Shown: positions 1 through 5,175 of the stretch, in pieces
How the letters are laid out: each line of letters begins with the position of its first letter
Position numbering within the stretch: position 1 is the first letter of the stretch
IMG/VR virus record: IMGVR_UViG_3300046003_002208
Span: 1 to 20,866 of that record
DNA length: 20,866 nt
Source: a virus
Direction: 5' to 3' (one strand)
Notes under the pieces: model-generated
Told to the model about the DNA's origin: nothing
The model's database searches: none
What the model saw: only the letters and a program-made list of their open reading frames with translations
Position numbers and translations under genes: made by a program

Positions 1-14
1 TGATGACTTTTCAT
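1..14 (-). CDS. Possible start of a further gene cut by the window edge
   Basis: An ATG at 12-14 overlaps the preceding stop as ATGA and opens MKSH before the sequence ends. This matches the coupling style of the operon, but only four codons are visible. Confidence 0.25.
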
Positions 15-238
15 TCAATACCCCAGCGTGTCTTATTTGCCTGGACGGCTATTTCACTTTGATTGCAATAACGGATGCGATCCTCAAGCCAAAGCAAAGC
101 GTTAGAAATGCTATCCACATGAGGCCATAGTTCTTTTGTTATGGGCTTTTCTAATTGATAAGTTTTGGCCAACAGTTTCAAATGCTTACTGCACTCAGCC
201 GATGTCATTAGTTCAACTTGTTCTTGTGTTAGGGTCAT
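11..238 (-). CDS. Hypothetical helical protein
   Basis: The 75-residue product is helical and charged (MTLTQEQVELMTSAECSKHL) with a C-terminal ALLWLEDRIRYCNQSEIAVQ. No family is recognised. It lies after a 75-base gap with a possible extended -10 promoter. The ribosome site is weak (GAAAGATTGCAG). Its TGA at 11-13 overlaps an ATG at 12-14. Confidence 0.5.
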   Translation of the reverse strand: MTLTQEQVELMTSAECSKHLKLLAKTYQLEKPITKELWPHVDSISNALLWLEDRIRYCNQSEIAVQANKTRWGIE

Positions 239-259
239 TCTGCAATCTTTCTATATATT

Positions 260-268
260 ATTATAACA
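260..268 (-). promoter_or_regulatory. Extended -10 promoter candidate TGTTATAAT
   Basis: The minus strand reads TGTTATAAT, an exact extended -10 (TGnTATAAT), with no clear -35 at 17 bases. A start near 253 would give a leader of about 15 bases before the ATG at 238. The 75-base gap after the 313-513 gene contains nothing else I recognise. It is AT-rich, so chance is possible. Confidence 0.35.
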
Positions 269-312
269 TAACTTAGTAAAATCTCGTGTTGTTTTTTTGC
301 AAAACCGTAATC

Positions 313-513
313 TTACCAAACTGTTTGACCCCACTTGCGTCCAAACTCGCAGCCTTTAAGAGCCAGTAGGCTGTAAGTGGGGCTATCTTTTCTGACCCAA
401 TAGCCAAGGCGAACGGTGTCATAGCGAACATCGGGGGTACTGAGGTCTTTGTGTTTAACATTGTTTCTCCATATTTCTATGTCTTGTAGATATTGCCAAT
501 CGGGTTCTATCAT
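313..513 (-). CDS. Hypothetical Trp/Tyr-rich small protein
   Basis: A 66-residue protein with six tryptophans or more spread along it (PDWQYLQDIEIWRNN, LGYWVRKDSPTYS, GRKWGQTVW). The ATG overlaps the previous stop as ATGA. The ribosome site is weak, so coupled translation is likely. No family is recognised. Another minus-strand frame in the same place (273-461) lacks the overlap and is rejected. Confidence 0.5.
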   Translation of the reverse strand: MIEPDWQYLQDIEIWRNNVKHKDLSTPDVRYDTVRLGYWVRKDSPTYSLLALKGCEFGRKWGQTVW

Positions 514-725
514 TCAACTCGATCTTCTAGTGTTATGCTTTTGATCCAGCAATCGCAATAGATGCCCTGACCTTTGATACGATTGTATTCACTAGTGGCC
601 ATAGCACGCTCACTGAAGTTAAGTTCTGCCCAGCGACCATTACCTAGGTCTATTCCAATACAATAAGTTTTTACTGCATCTGGGTTGGCCATTATAGCCG
701 GGGTGATTTTGTTTTGTGCTTTCAC
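510..725 (-). CDS. Hypothetical protein with a GTG start
   Basis: A 71-residue protein starts at GTG 725, overlapping the previous stop as GTGA, after AGAGGT about ten bases upstream. An ATG at codon 12 is less likely. It has a central GIDLGNGRWAELNFSERAMA segment and two cysteines in IYCDCW. No family is recognised. The stop overlaps the next ATG (ATGA). Confidence 0.55.
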   Translation of the reverse strand: MKAQNKITPAIMANPDAVKTYCIGIDLGNGRWAELNFSERAMATSEYNRIKGQGIYCDCWIKSITLEDRVE

Positions 726-964
726 TTGCGTTCTACCTCTTTTAGTCTATGCTCTAGTTCAAATATCTTGCTGGTCATTAGATCGATGTGACGAACTATT
801 TCAATTAGGTTAGTGGATATTTTAACACCTAATTGTGAGTGTTCACTAACTCTTTCACCCAGTTCCATCATTGTGAAACTGCACTCCAGTGCGTTCATTT
901 CTAAGTTGTTTAGTCGGTCATAGGGATTTTGAAATCCAGTATTCATATCGTCATCATCATTCAT
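722..964 (-). CDS. Hypothetical coiled-coil protein
   Basis: The likely start is the ATG at 964 (MNDDDDMNTGFQNPYDRLN), which overlaps the previous stop by eight bases. An ATG at 1000 (92 residues) and one at 946 are alternatives, and none has a clear ribosome site. The C-terminal half forms an amphipathic helix with heptad spacing (LIEIVRHIDLMTSKIFELEH, then RLKEVERK), so the protein probably oligomerises. No family is recognised. Confidence 0.55.
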   Translation of the reverse strand: MNDDDDMNTGFQNPYDRLNNLEMNALECSFTMMELGERVSEHSQLGVKISTNLIEIVRHIDLMTSKIFELEHRLKEVERK

Positions 965-1277
965 ACCAGATTGCGTCCTTAAAATATTCTGCATCGTCAT
1001 TGCCCCAGTAGCGTTCTATCTTGGCCAACAGCTGATCATTGCGTGTAATGATGCAGCAGTTCTTTGTGTCCCAAGGCTTTTCAGTGTCCCAGCGTGTCAA
1101 GACTAATGCTTCAACCTTACGACCGCGCTGCTCCCATAATGCTTCATTGTTCCAGAAGTGGCAAAACTCTTCAAAGCTTAGTTCCCACACTTCACCTCTA
1201 AACTTGGCTTGACAACGACTGCGTTGAAATGCAAGATTGCGAGCGTGTGTAAATGGGTCTTTGATTCTAGGAGCCAT
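957..1277 (-). CDS. HNH-like endonuclease-related protein
   Basis: The start at 1277 (MAPRIKDPFTHARNLAFQRS) follows AAAAAGGATACAAG; an ATG at 1295 overlapping the previous stop is an alternative giving 112 residues. The 106-residue product contains GRKVEALVLTRWDTEKPWDT followed by KNCCIITRNDQL (residues about 57-90). This matches the second half of many phage HNH proteins (lxRxDxxkpWsxeNvxiitR). The N-terminal SRCQAKFRGEVWEL then EEFCHFWNN fits the first half of such proteins. It lies directly behind a clear homing endonuclease gene. It may be a degenerate or accessory nuclease. Confidence 0.5.
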   Translation of the reverse strand: MAPRIKDPFTHARNLAFQRSRCQAKFRGEVWELSFEEFCHFWNNEALWEQRGRKVEALVLTRWDTEKPWDTKNCCIITRNDQLLAKIERYWGNDDAEYFKDAIWYE

Positions 1278-1291
1278 CTTGTATCCTTTTT

Positions 1292-1726
1292 TCATCGGTA
1301 TGCATGGACGATTTCTTTTAAGGTCCACCCCTGTGCATATTTGCGACGCAGTGAGTGATAGGATATGTTTAAGTCGTCTGCCCATTGTGCAAGGCTTTGT
1401 GTCTTACGACGATAGGTGGCAGTGATGTTTTGTCCCGGGCTGTTGCGGCCACGGCGTAGTGGTGTTTCCCAGTGTAGGTTGCCCGGTTCGAAGTTGCCCC
1501 TCTTGTCTTTACGACCTAGTACTGTGCCCTCGGGCTTAGGTCCAAGTTTTCTCATTATCCAGTTTAGAAAGTCTTCGTAATCGTACTTGCCATCCCAATA
1601 CATAGTGATGCCTAATCCGCCATAGTTTTTATAGCTGGGATTATTTTCGTTATAACAGACTGTCTTCATCCAACGCCAACTTCTGTAGTAGGGGTTGTGG
1701 TATTTCGGGTTATAGGTATATGCCAT
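1292..1726 (-). CDS. HNH/AP2-type homing endonuclease with C-terminal helix-turn-helix
   Basis: The 144 residues follow the pattern of phage HNH homing enzymes. RSWRWMKTVCYNENNPSYKN and YGGLGITMYW (residues 15-44) correspond to the family's W..M..RCyn...y..YGGrGI. GPKPEGTVLGRKDKRGNFEP and GNLHWETP (about 62-90) correspond to P.g..ldR.d..g.Y.p.NcrWat. A C-terminal DNA-binding part (SLAQWADDLNISYHSLRRKY, GWTLKEIVHAY) is a typical helix-turn-helix of these enzymes. It would cleave an allele lacking the gene and spread by repair. The ribosome site AAGGAGAAACAA is shared with the 2167 gene. Activity is not certain, because the first metal-binding His of a strict HNH is not obvious. Confidence 0.8.
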   Translation of the reverse strand: MAYTYNPKYHNPYYRSWRWMKTVCYNENNPSYKNYGGLGITMYWDGKYDYEDFLNWIMRKLGPKPEGTVLGRKDKRGNFEPGNLHWETPLRRGRNSPGQNITATYRRKTQSLAQWADDLNISYHSLRRKYAQGWTLKEIVHAYR

Positions 1727-1743
1727 TTGTTTCTCCTTCTTTG

Positions 1744-1751
1744 TATTTATG
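1744..1751 (-). promoter_or_regulatory. Late-type promoter box CATAAATA before the homing endonuclease gene
   Basis: The minus strand reads ACATAAATACAAAG, seven of eight matches to TATAAATA. The predicted start lies only about 12 bases before the ATG at 1726, just enough to include the AAGGAG ribosome site. Confidence 0.45.
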
Positions 1752-1774
1752 TAGCGTGTTTTAAACCAGGGTTG

Positions 1775-2167
1775 TTACTGGAATAGGTCGCCGAACTTAT
1801 TGTTGGTTGTGGAATACGTATGATATGAAGTATGCCCCTTACTTGCGGCTCTCAACATACTCAGTGTGTTTTGAAAGCGTTCGATGTCTATAAGGGGCAC
1901 TAAATCTTTTTTGGGAATACCTTCTACAACTAATCGACTATGTACTGCTTGATCGATTAGCCAAACTATGATTGAGTTGTGTGGGTCAACTACTTTAAAA
2001 CTATTTTCTCTGATTGCGGTGATTGCCTTGGGAAGATAGTCAGTTTCGAATGATGACCAGTTTGCCTGCGTTAGGCTTTTTGATTTGTAAGTGACTACCT
2101 CTTGCAGTAAGTCAATCACTCTTTCTAGATCGCTGTTTGTTAGTTTTATGAAGTCTACTCTTGCCAT
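1775..2167 (-). CDS. Hypothetical helical protein
   Basis: This 130-residue protein is mostly alpha-helical, with an N-terminal charged helix (NSDLERVIDLLQEVVTYKSK) and a core containing IIVWLIDQAVHSRLVVEGIP. The C-terminus is polar and disordered-looking (SYHTYSTTNNKFGDLFQ). No family is recognised. GAGGAG lies eight bases before the ATG, a strong ribosome site. It appears to head its own small unit behind a late-type box. Confidence 0.6.
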   Translation of the reverse strand: MARVDFIKLTNSDLERVIDLLQEVVTYKSKSLTQANWSSFETDYLPKAITAIRENSFKVVDPHNSIIVWLIDQAVHSRLVVEGIPKKDLVPLIDIERFQNTLSMLRAASKGHTSYHTYSTTNNKFGDLFQ

Positions 2168-2184
2168 TTGTTTCTCCTCATCTG

Positions 2185-2192
2185 TATTTAAC
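2185..2192 (-). promoter_or_regulatory. Weak late-type promoter box before the 2167 gene
   Basis: The minus strand reads GGTTAAATACAGA, matching TATAAATA at six of eight positions. From the AAATACA on, the spacing and sequence up to the start codon nearly repeat those before the 1726 gene, ending in GGAGAAACAAATGGC in both. That shared cassette supports a promoter function despite the weak box. Confidence 0.4.
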
Positions 2193-2220
2193 CAGAAGGA
2201 AAATAAATGGGCTCAAACAC

Positions 2221-2427
2221 CTATTTTTTGACTCGTTTTTTATTGCGTCGTTTTTTAGGTTTTACTTTAGCATAGACAGGTTTGACTTCTTTATATTCAC
2301 CAGTATTGGCATCAACTACTAAAATATTTCCGGGTAGTTGATCCGGGCGGCGTTTTACTGGGCGGAATGATTTCTTTTTTCCGAACCTAGCTTTCCAGTC
2401 ATCTGTTTCCTTTTGTGTGTAGTTCAT
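2221..2427 (-). CDS. Small basic hypothetical protein
   Basis: A 68-residue protein with a strongly basic end (KPKKRRNKKRVKK) and a basic patch near residue 18 (KKKSFRPVKRRPDQLPG). It could bind nucleic acid or the acidic surface of a virion protein, but no fold is recognised. The ATG overlaps the previous stop (ATGA) and follows GGAG with a seven-base spacer. Confidence 0.6.
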   Translation of the reverse strand: MNYTQKETDDWKARFGKKKSFRPVKRRPDQLPGNILVVDANTGEYKEVKPVYAKVKPKKRRNKKRVKK

Positions 2428-3173
2428 AGCAGGTCTCCTGCTTTTAGATTCTTAACCTTATTGCCTCGCTTAACGCCTGCGGTGGCAATTATATTATTCT
2501 TGCGTTGGGCTGGAGTAAGATAATGTGCTCCACCTTTTAACAACCATAACCACTGTTGTTCTTGAAAATGTAAATTGATAAAATATTCACCCTCTGTTTT
2601 CCCAGGTGCAAGCACTACGCTTAGATCCTCAATTGTTTGTCCTTTGGTTCTATAACCTTTGGCATAAGTCTTACTGGCTCGTGCAAATCCAAGTTGTGAT
2701 TTCAATTCGGCGTATGATTCTCTCACATTCCAATAATGTCCTGTATCCCAAGTTTCAGCATCTAGTCCTCTTTTCATAAAACGGATTTCACTATTAAGTC
2801 CTGCCATAAAAGTAAGCCAACCAGTTGACCCTGACTTCTTAACATTGATTGCTAGTTTGTATTTGTTCTTACCTTTAATTAATTCTTCAGTAGTGGCATT
2901 ATTATATAGGTCAAGTTTAATATAATCCCAATTTACAGGAATGGTTGGTTCCGTAAAAAGATTTTGGAGATTACCCTCCCCGAGACAAATGACTGCACCT
3001 GGCTGCGAAGCAGGGATGTCTCGCGAAGCGATGCCACTCGGGACCTCCGGTCCTTTCATTAATAGTTTGTCTCGCTCAGGCGTGCAACTATTAACTATAT
3101 AGTCATTATTCGTAGTTATTGTGTAGTTATTGTTGTTAATAATTGCACGGTCGTTGTCTAAAAAATTTTGCAT
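2424..3173 (-). CDS. Hypothetical protein carrying an in-frame palindromic insertion
   Basis: The ATG at 3173 (MQNFLDNDRAIINNNNY) follows TTAAGGAAGAAT; a TTG ten codons earlier has no such site. The 249-residue product begins with an Asn-rich, low-complexity tract. Residues about 38-65 (MKGPEVPSGIASRDIPASQP) come from a GC-rich nested palindrome. The rest, from NWDYIKLDLYNNATTEELIK on, is a mixed alpha/beta domain rich in Trp, Tyr and Lys (GLDAETWDTGHYWNVRESYA, FQEQQWLWLLKGGAHYLTP). No family is recognised. It has its own late-type promoter and overlaps the next gene as ATGA, so it is probably expressed late. Confidence 0.65.
   Translation of the reverse strand: MQNFLDNDRAIINNNNYTITTNNDYIVNSCTPERDKLLMKGPEVPSGIASRDIPASQPGAVICLGEGNLQNLFTEPTIPVNWDYIKLDLYNNATTEELIKGKNKYKLAINVKKSGSTGWLTFMAGLNSEIRFMKRGLDAETWDTGHYWNVRESYAELKSQLGFARASKTYAKGYRTKGQTIEDLSVVLAPGKTEGEYFINLHFQEQQWLWLLKGGAHYLTPAQRKNNIIATAGVKRGNKVKNLKAGDLL
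2981..3074. repeat. Nested GC-rich palindromic element inside a coding sequence
   Basis: CGAGACAAA (2981-2989) and TTTGTCTCG (3066-3074) form a perfect 9-base inverted repeat. Between them are three small hairpins: CTGC-GAA-GCAG (3003-3013), TCGC-GAA-GCGA (3021-3031) and GGACC-TCC-GGTCC (3041-3053). The core is much more GC-rich than the Asn-rich codons beside it, and the reading frame stays open through it. This resembles in-frame palindromic elements known from Rickettsia genes and other REP-like insertions. Confidence 0.6.
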
Positions 3174-3272
3174 ATTCTTCCTTAATGTTGTCGCTGGGTG
3201 CAACTTTTACCAAACAATGTTTTAGATCTTTGTTTAGTGATCTCTCCTAGTCTCGCGGCAAGTCTGACTCTG

Positions 3273-3280
3273 TATTTATA
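3273..3280 (-). promoter_or_regulatory. T4-late-type promoter box TATAAATA before the 3173 gene
   Basis: The minus strand reads AGTATAAATACAGAG, matching TATAAATAC. It lies between the strong terminator and the gene starting at 3173, leaving a leader of about 95 bases. The leader includes an AGGAGAG stretch with no usable ATG behind it. Confidence 0.6.
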
Positions 3281-3324
3281 CTATACTTCAAAAAGGGGGC
3301 TGTAAAGCGATATTTTTGCCAAAG

Positions 3325-3354
3325 AAAAAGCCCAGCATAGGGTCTGGGCTTTTT
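3325..3354. terminator. Strong bidirectional intrinsic terminator
   Basis: AAAAAGCCCAG (3325-3335) and CTGGGCTTTTT (3344-3354) form a perfect 11-base-pair stem with an 8-base loop and T-runs on both strands. On the minus strand it ends transcription from the 3546-4477 genes and the possible small RNA, just before the late promoter box at 3273-3280. Confidence 0.9.
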
Positions 3355-3510
3355 GAATGAAAGCGTTGCACTTTCATTTATCACTTGTCCAATCGAGTCA
3401 AAACCAAGTTTGCCGCTAGGAAAGATAACATTAAGGAAGGGACAAGTGTCAGAGGAAGAAGGAGATCAAAATGGCGTTATTGAAAGTAAAAAGCAATCCG
3501 CCCCTGACAA
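3325..3510 (-). ncRNA. Candidate structured small RNA between promoter and intrinsic terminator
   Basis: This noncoding stretch lies between a TTGACA-17-TTAAAT promoter and an 11-base-pair terminator. Inside it, CACTTGTCC pairs perfectly with GGACAAGTG (3382-3390 with 3440-3448). A second copy of the ACTTGTC segment (complement GACAAGT at 3506-3512) lies at the predicted 5' end and would compete for the same partner, giving two exclusive folds. TGAAAG/CTTTCA (3356-3376) forms another stem before the terminator. I recognise no known RNA family. An alternative is a plus-strand gene remnant: GTG at 3446 after AAGGAAG opens a frame that runs antisense into the zinc-ribbon gene. A 16-codon plus-strand frame with AAGGAGATCAAA before its ATG (3471) also exists. 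Confidence 0.4.
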
Positions 3511-3515
3511 GTACT

Positions 3516-3544
3516 ATTTAAGCATCTTTAAAGAAAACTGTCAA
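3516..3544 (-). promoter_or_regulatory. Sigma70-like promoter for a possible small RNA
   Basis: The minus strand reads TTGACA (3539-3544, full -35 consensus), 17 bases, then TTAAAT (3516-3521, four of six matches to the -10 consensus). A start near 3509 would give a transcript of about 185 bases ending at the terminator 3325-3354. No minus-strand gene with a ribosome site occurs within that span. Confidence 0.55.
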
Positions 3545-3545
3545 G

Positions 3546-3803
3546 TTATCGGCGTAAATCATTCCATTTTTTCTTGCAGTTGTGACACTTGGTTCTCCAG
3601 AAGGGTTGGTCTTTCCAATCCAACTTGCGTTCGATAATGATCACACGATCTCTAACCATAAGGTCGCAGTCATCGCAGGGCTGGTGTGTTTTCTTTAATT
3701 CAAATATGATATCTTCATAGGCTTCTTCAGCAATGTGCCCACCCCACTTTCTGCGGAACTGCCCCAGTGGTTCTACTAACTTTTCAAACTGTTCTTTTTT
3801 CAT
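3546..3803 (-). CDS. Small zinc-ribbon protein
   Basis: The 85-residue protein holds two cysteine pairs, CDDC (near residue 43) and CHNC (near residue 73), about 26 residues apart and flanked by basic residues (KKKWNDLRR). That is a classic zinc-ribbon layout. The N-terminus is helical and charged (MKKEQFEKLVEPLGQFRRKW). Such small ribbons bind nucleic acid or mediate protein contacts; no enzyme motif is seen. No strong ribosome site precedes the ATG. Its C-terminus lies just upstream of a sigma70-like promoter whose -35 box touches its stop codon region. Confidence 0.7.
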   Translation of the reverse strand: MKKEQFEKLVEPLGQFRRKWGGHIAEEAYEDIIFELKKTHQPCDDCDLMVRDRVIIIERKLDWKDQPFWRTKCHNCKKKWNDLRR

Positions 3804-3831
3804 ACCCAGTACTTATGGGCATTTTGGCAAA

Positions 3832-4038
3832 TTACATCTTGATTACGAATACAGCACCGCAGACCAGTGTAAAAATTCCCAGGCCTGATTTGAAGGCAAG
3901 TTTGACGAAAAAGTTCTTAAATCCATCTATTTCTTTGTGGATTTCGTCTATCTTTAGGTCTAAACTGTCTAATCTTTTCTCAATAGCAGCATACCTTATG
4001 CTACATACTTCTTCGTGATCTTTTAGTGTTCTTGCCAT
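3832..4038 (-). CDS. Coiled-coil membrane protein, XhlA/holin-accessory-like
   Basis: The start at 4038 (MARTLKDHEEVCSIRY) is preceded by GGGAG with a six-base spacer. A 36-codon longer frame would overlap the gene before it and lacks such a site. The 68-residue product has an amphipathic heptad region (AIEKRLDSLDLKIDEIHKEI, residues about 18-37) and one C-terminal hydrophobic segment (GLGIFTLVCGAVFVIKM) ending at the last residue. This order, coiled coil then a single membrane span, is that of XhlA-type haemolysin and holin-accessory proteins. If so, it would sit in the inner membrane and assist lysis. No endolysin is in view. Other one-span phage membrane proteins have similar architecture. 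Confidence 0.6.
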   Translation of the reverse strand: MARTLKDHEEVCSIRYAAIEKRLDSLDLKIDEIHKEIDGFKNFFVKLAFKSGLGIFTLVCGAVFVIKM

Positions 4039-4067
4039 GTCATTCTCCCATTGTTCCCATAGATACA

Positions 4068-4277
4068 TTACACTGCCCATTGAGGGTGCTTGAGGGCAAT
4101 AATGCTTTGACTGGGGCCAGTTATTTCCCATATTTCTGTAAAGCAATGATATGGTTCCCCATCTTGATCCTGTCTTATCCAGCGATGATTGTCCAGCAAT
4201 TTAAAATCTTCACGGCGGCACTGAGGAAACACCGCCCTAAATGCATCAACACGACGAGGATTTATTTCTATAATCAT
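4068..4277 (-). CDS. Small hypothetical protein, paralogue B of a tandem pair
   Basis: The ATG at 4277 (MIIEINPRRVDAF), overlapping the previous stop as ATGA, is preferred over a TTG four codons upstream. The 69-residue product shares IEI...R, a charged middle and E(V/I)WE(V/I)TG...H..W.V with its neighbour. It differs in having more cysteines (FPQCRRED, YHCF). Function is unknown. Confidence 0.62.
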   Translation of the reverse strand: MIIEINPRRVDAFRAVFPQCRREDFKLLDNHRWIRQDQDGEPYHCFTEIWEITGPSQSIIALKHPQWAV

Positions 4278-4477
4278 TCCACAATCCAATCACTGTCATG
4301 TGTCTGTATGTGTTGGGCTAGGTCGCCAGTGACTTCCCATACTTCCAAATAATCTGGACCTGTGTCTTCTGGACTTTTAAAACGCCTTCCACTGATCAGT
4401 GTTCGTTGTTCAGCTGAATATCCATTGAATAATTCATTCCAGTGTGTGATCCTTGATTCGATAATTTCAATTTTCAT
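4274..4477 (-). CDS. Small hypothetical protein, paralogue A of a tandem pair
   Basis: This 67-residue soluble protein has no recognised family. Its C-terminal third (YLEVWEVTG...HDSDWIVE) matches that of the next gene (FTEIWEITG...HPQWAV), and both begin with an IEI...R pattern, so the two arose by tandem duplication. Start and stop both overlap neighbours as ATGA. The position directly after the fibre and lectin genes could suit a fibre assembly helper, as in many phages, but no motif supports that directly. Confidence 0.65.
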   Translation of the reverse strand: MKIEIIESRITHWNELFNGYSAEQRTLISGRRFKSPEDTGPDYLEVWEVTGDLAQHIQTHDSDWIVE

Positions 4478-5175
4478 AGATTATCATCCTTGAATGTTGT
4501 GCTGTTGTTAGCACCATCAAAGTGAGCTAACAATGAAGTATTATTGTCACAGTCAATGGGCAATGTTCTAGGAGTAAAATTGCTAGTGTATGTGGCCACT
4601 CCTTTGCGAACACAGAAATCATCAATGTAACCTAGAAAACTAAATCCATCACCTGTATCTGTGCCTATGGCTGCTGGACTAGCTCCAGTGCTTTGAAAGT
4701 CATAGGTAACTGTGGTGCCTGAACCTTGCAGTGTTCCATCAATGAAAACACGCATTGTGCTGCCACTTTTGGTCAAGGCAAAATGATACCATGTGTTGGT
4801 GCTCATAGTAAATGAAAAACTTTGACTTAGATAAGCAGGTCCGGCTCCATTGTTATAAACTTCACACTTGTTTCCGTTTTGAATGTAGATTCCAATGTTG
4901 CCTACTGAGCTTTGTCGTCCACTACACCATATGGTTCTGTAATTTGACACGTTGGTCATATAGATCCAGCATTCAACAGTAAATTCTCCTGTGCCAAAGG
5001 AAAAATCAGTGTTAACTGGAGTAGTGACCCAATCACTTTGGAAGGTAGTAAGTTTGAGACTTGACCCTCCAAACTTACTCTGTTCGGTGCTGATCTTAGC
5101 ACCGCTGTTGGCAGTAAGAACTTTAGCAGTCCTTCTGCCTTGATATTCAAATCCCGCTGTTGATGCGCCTAACAT
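4474..5175 (-). CDS. LamG/concanavalin A-like lectin-fold protein
   Basis: The 233-residue sequence is a single LamG_3 (laminin G-like jellyroll) domain with little extra. It starts with FGGSSLKL, then FTVECWIYM (residues 64-72), then NTWYHFALTKSGSTMRVFID with GT.QGSG, and ends with FLGYIDDFCVRKGVATYTSN followed by FTP. These are the hallmark segments of this fold. Such domains bind sugars and occur in phage fibre tips. The gene starts within the fibre stop (TAATG, one-base overlap), so the two are translated together. It may be a fibre accessory lectin attached to the collagen-like fibre. No signal peptide is visible. Its stop overlaps the next gene as ATGA. Confidence 0.85.
   Translation of the reverse strand: MLGASTAGFEYQGRRTAKVLTANSGAKISTEQSKFGGSSLKLTTFQSDWVTTPVNTDFSFGTGEFTVECWIYMTNVSNYRTIWCSGRQSSVGNIGIYIQNGNKCEVYNNGAGPAYLSQSFSFTMSTNTWYHFALTKSGSTMRVFIDGTLQGSGTTVTYDFQSTGASPAAIGTDTGDGFSFLGYIDDFCVRKGVATYTSNFTPRTLPIDCDNNTSLLAHFDGANNSTTFKDDNL

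Noticed and set aside
273-461. 62-codon minus-strand frame overlapping the 313-513 gene
   Set aside because: No coupling to the previous stop and no ribosome site; the 313-513 frame has an ATGA overlap.
3174-3203. TTG start extending the 3173 gene by ten codons
   Set aside because: The extension would contain the AAGGAAG ribosome site of the ATG at 3173.
3382-3448. tRNA or tmRNA in the 3355-3545 gap, suggested by paired segments and a CTCGATT stretch
   Set aside because: No acceptor stem, anticodon arm or proper T-arm could be laid out on either strand.
4039-4146. Longer start for the coiled-coil membrane protein
   Set aside because: It overlaps the preceding gene by 79 bases, while GGGAG sits correctly before the ATG at 4038.
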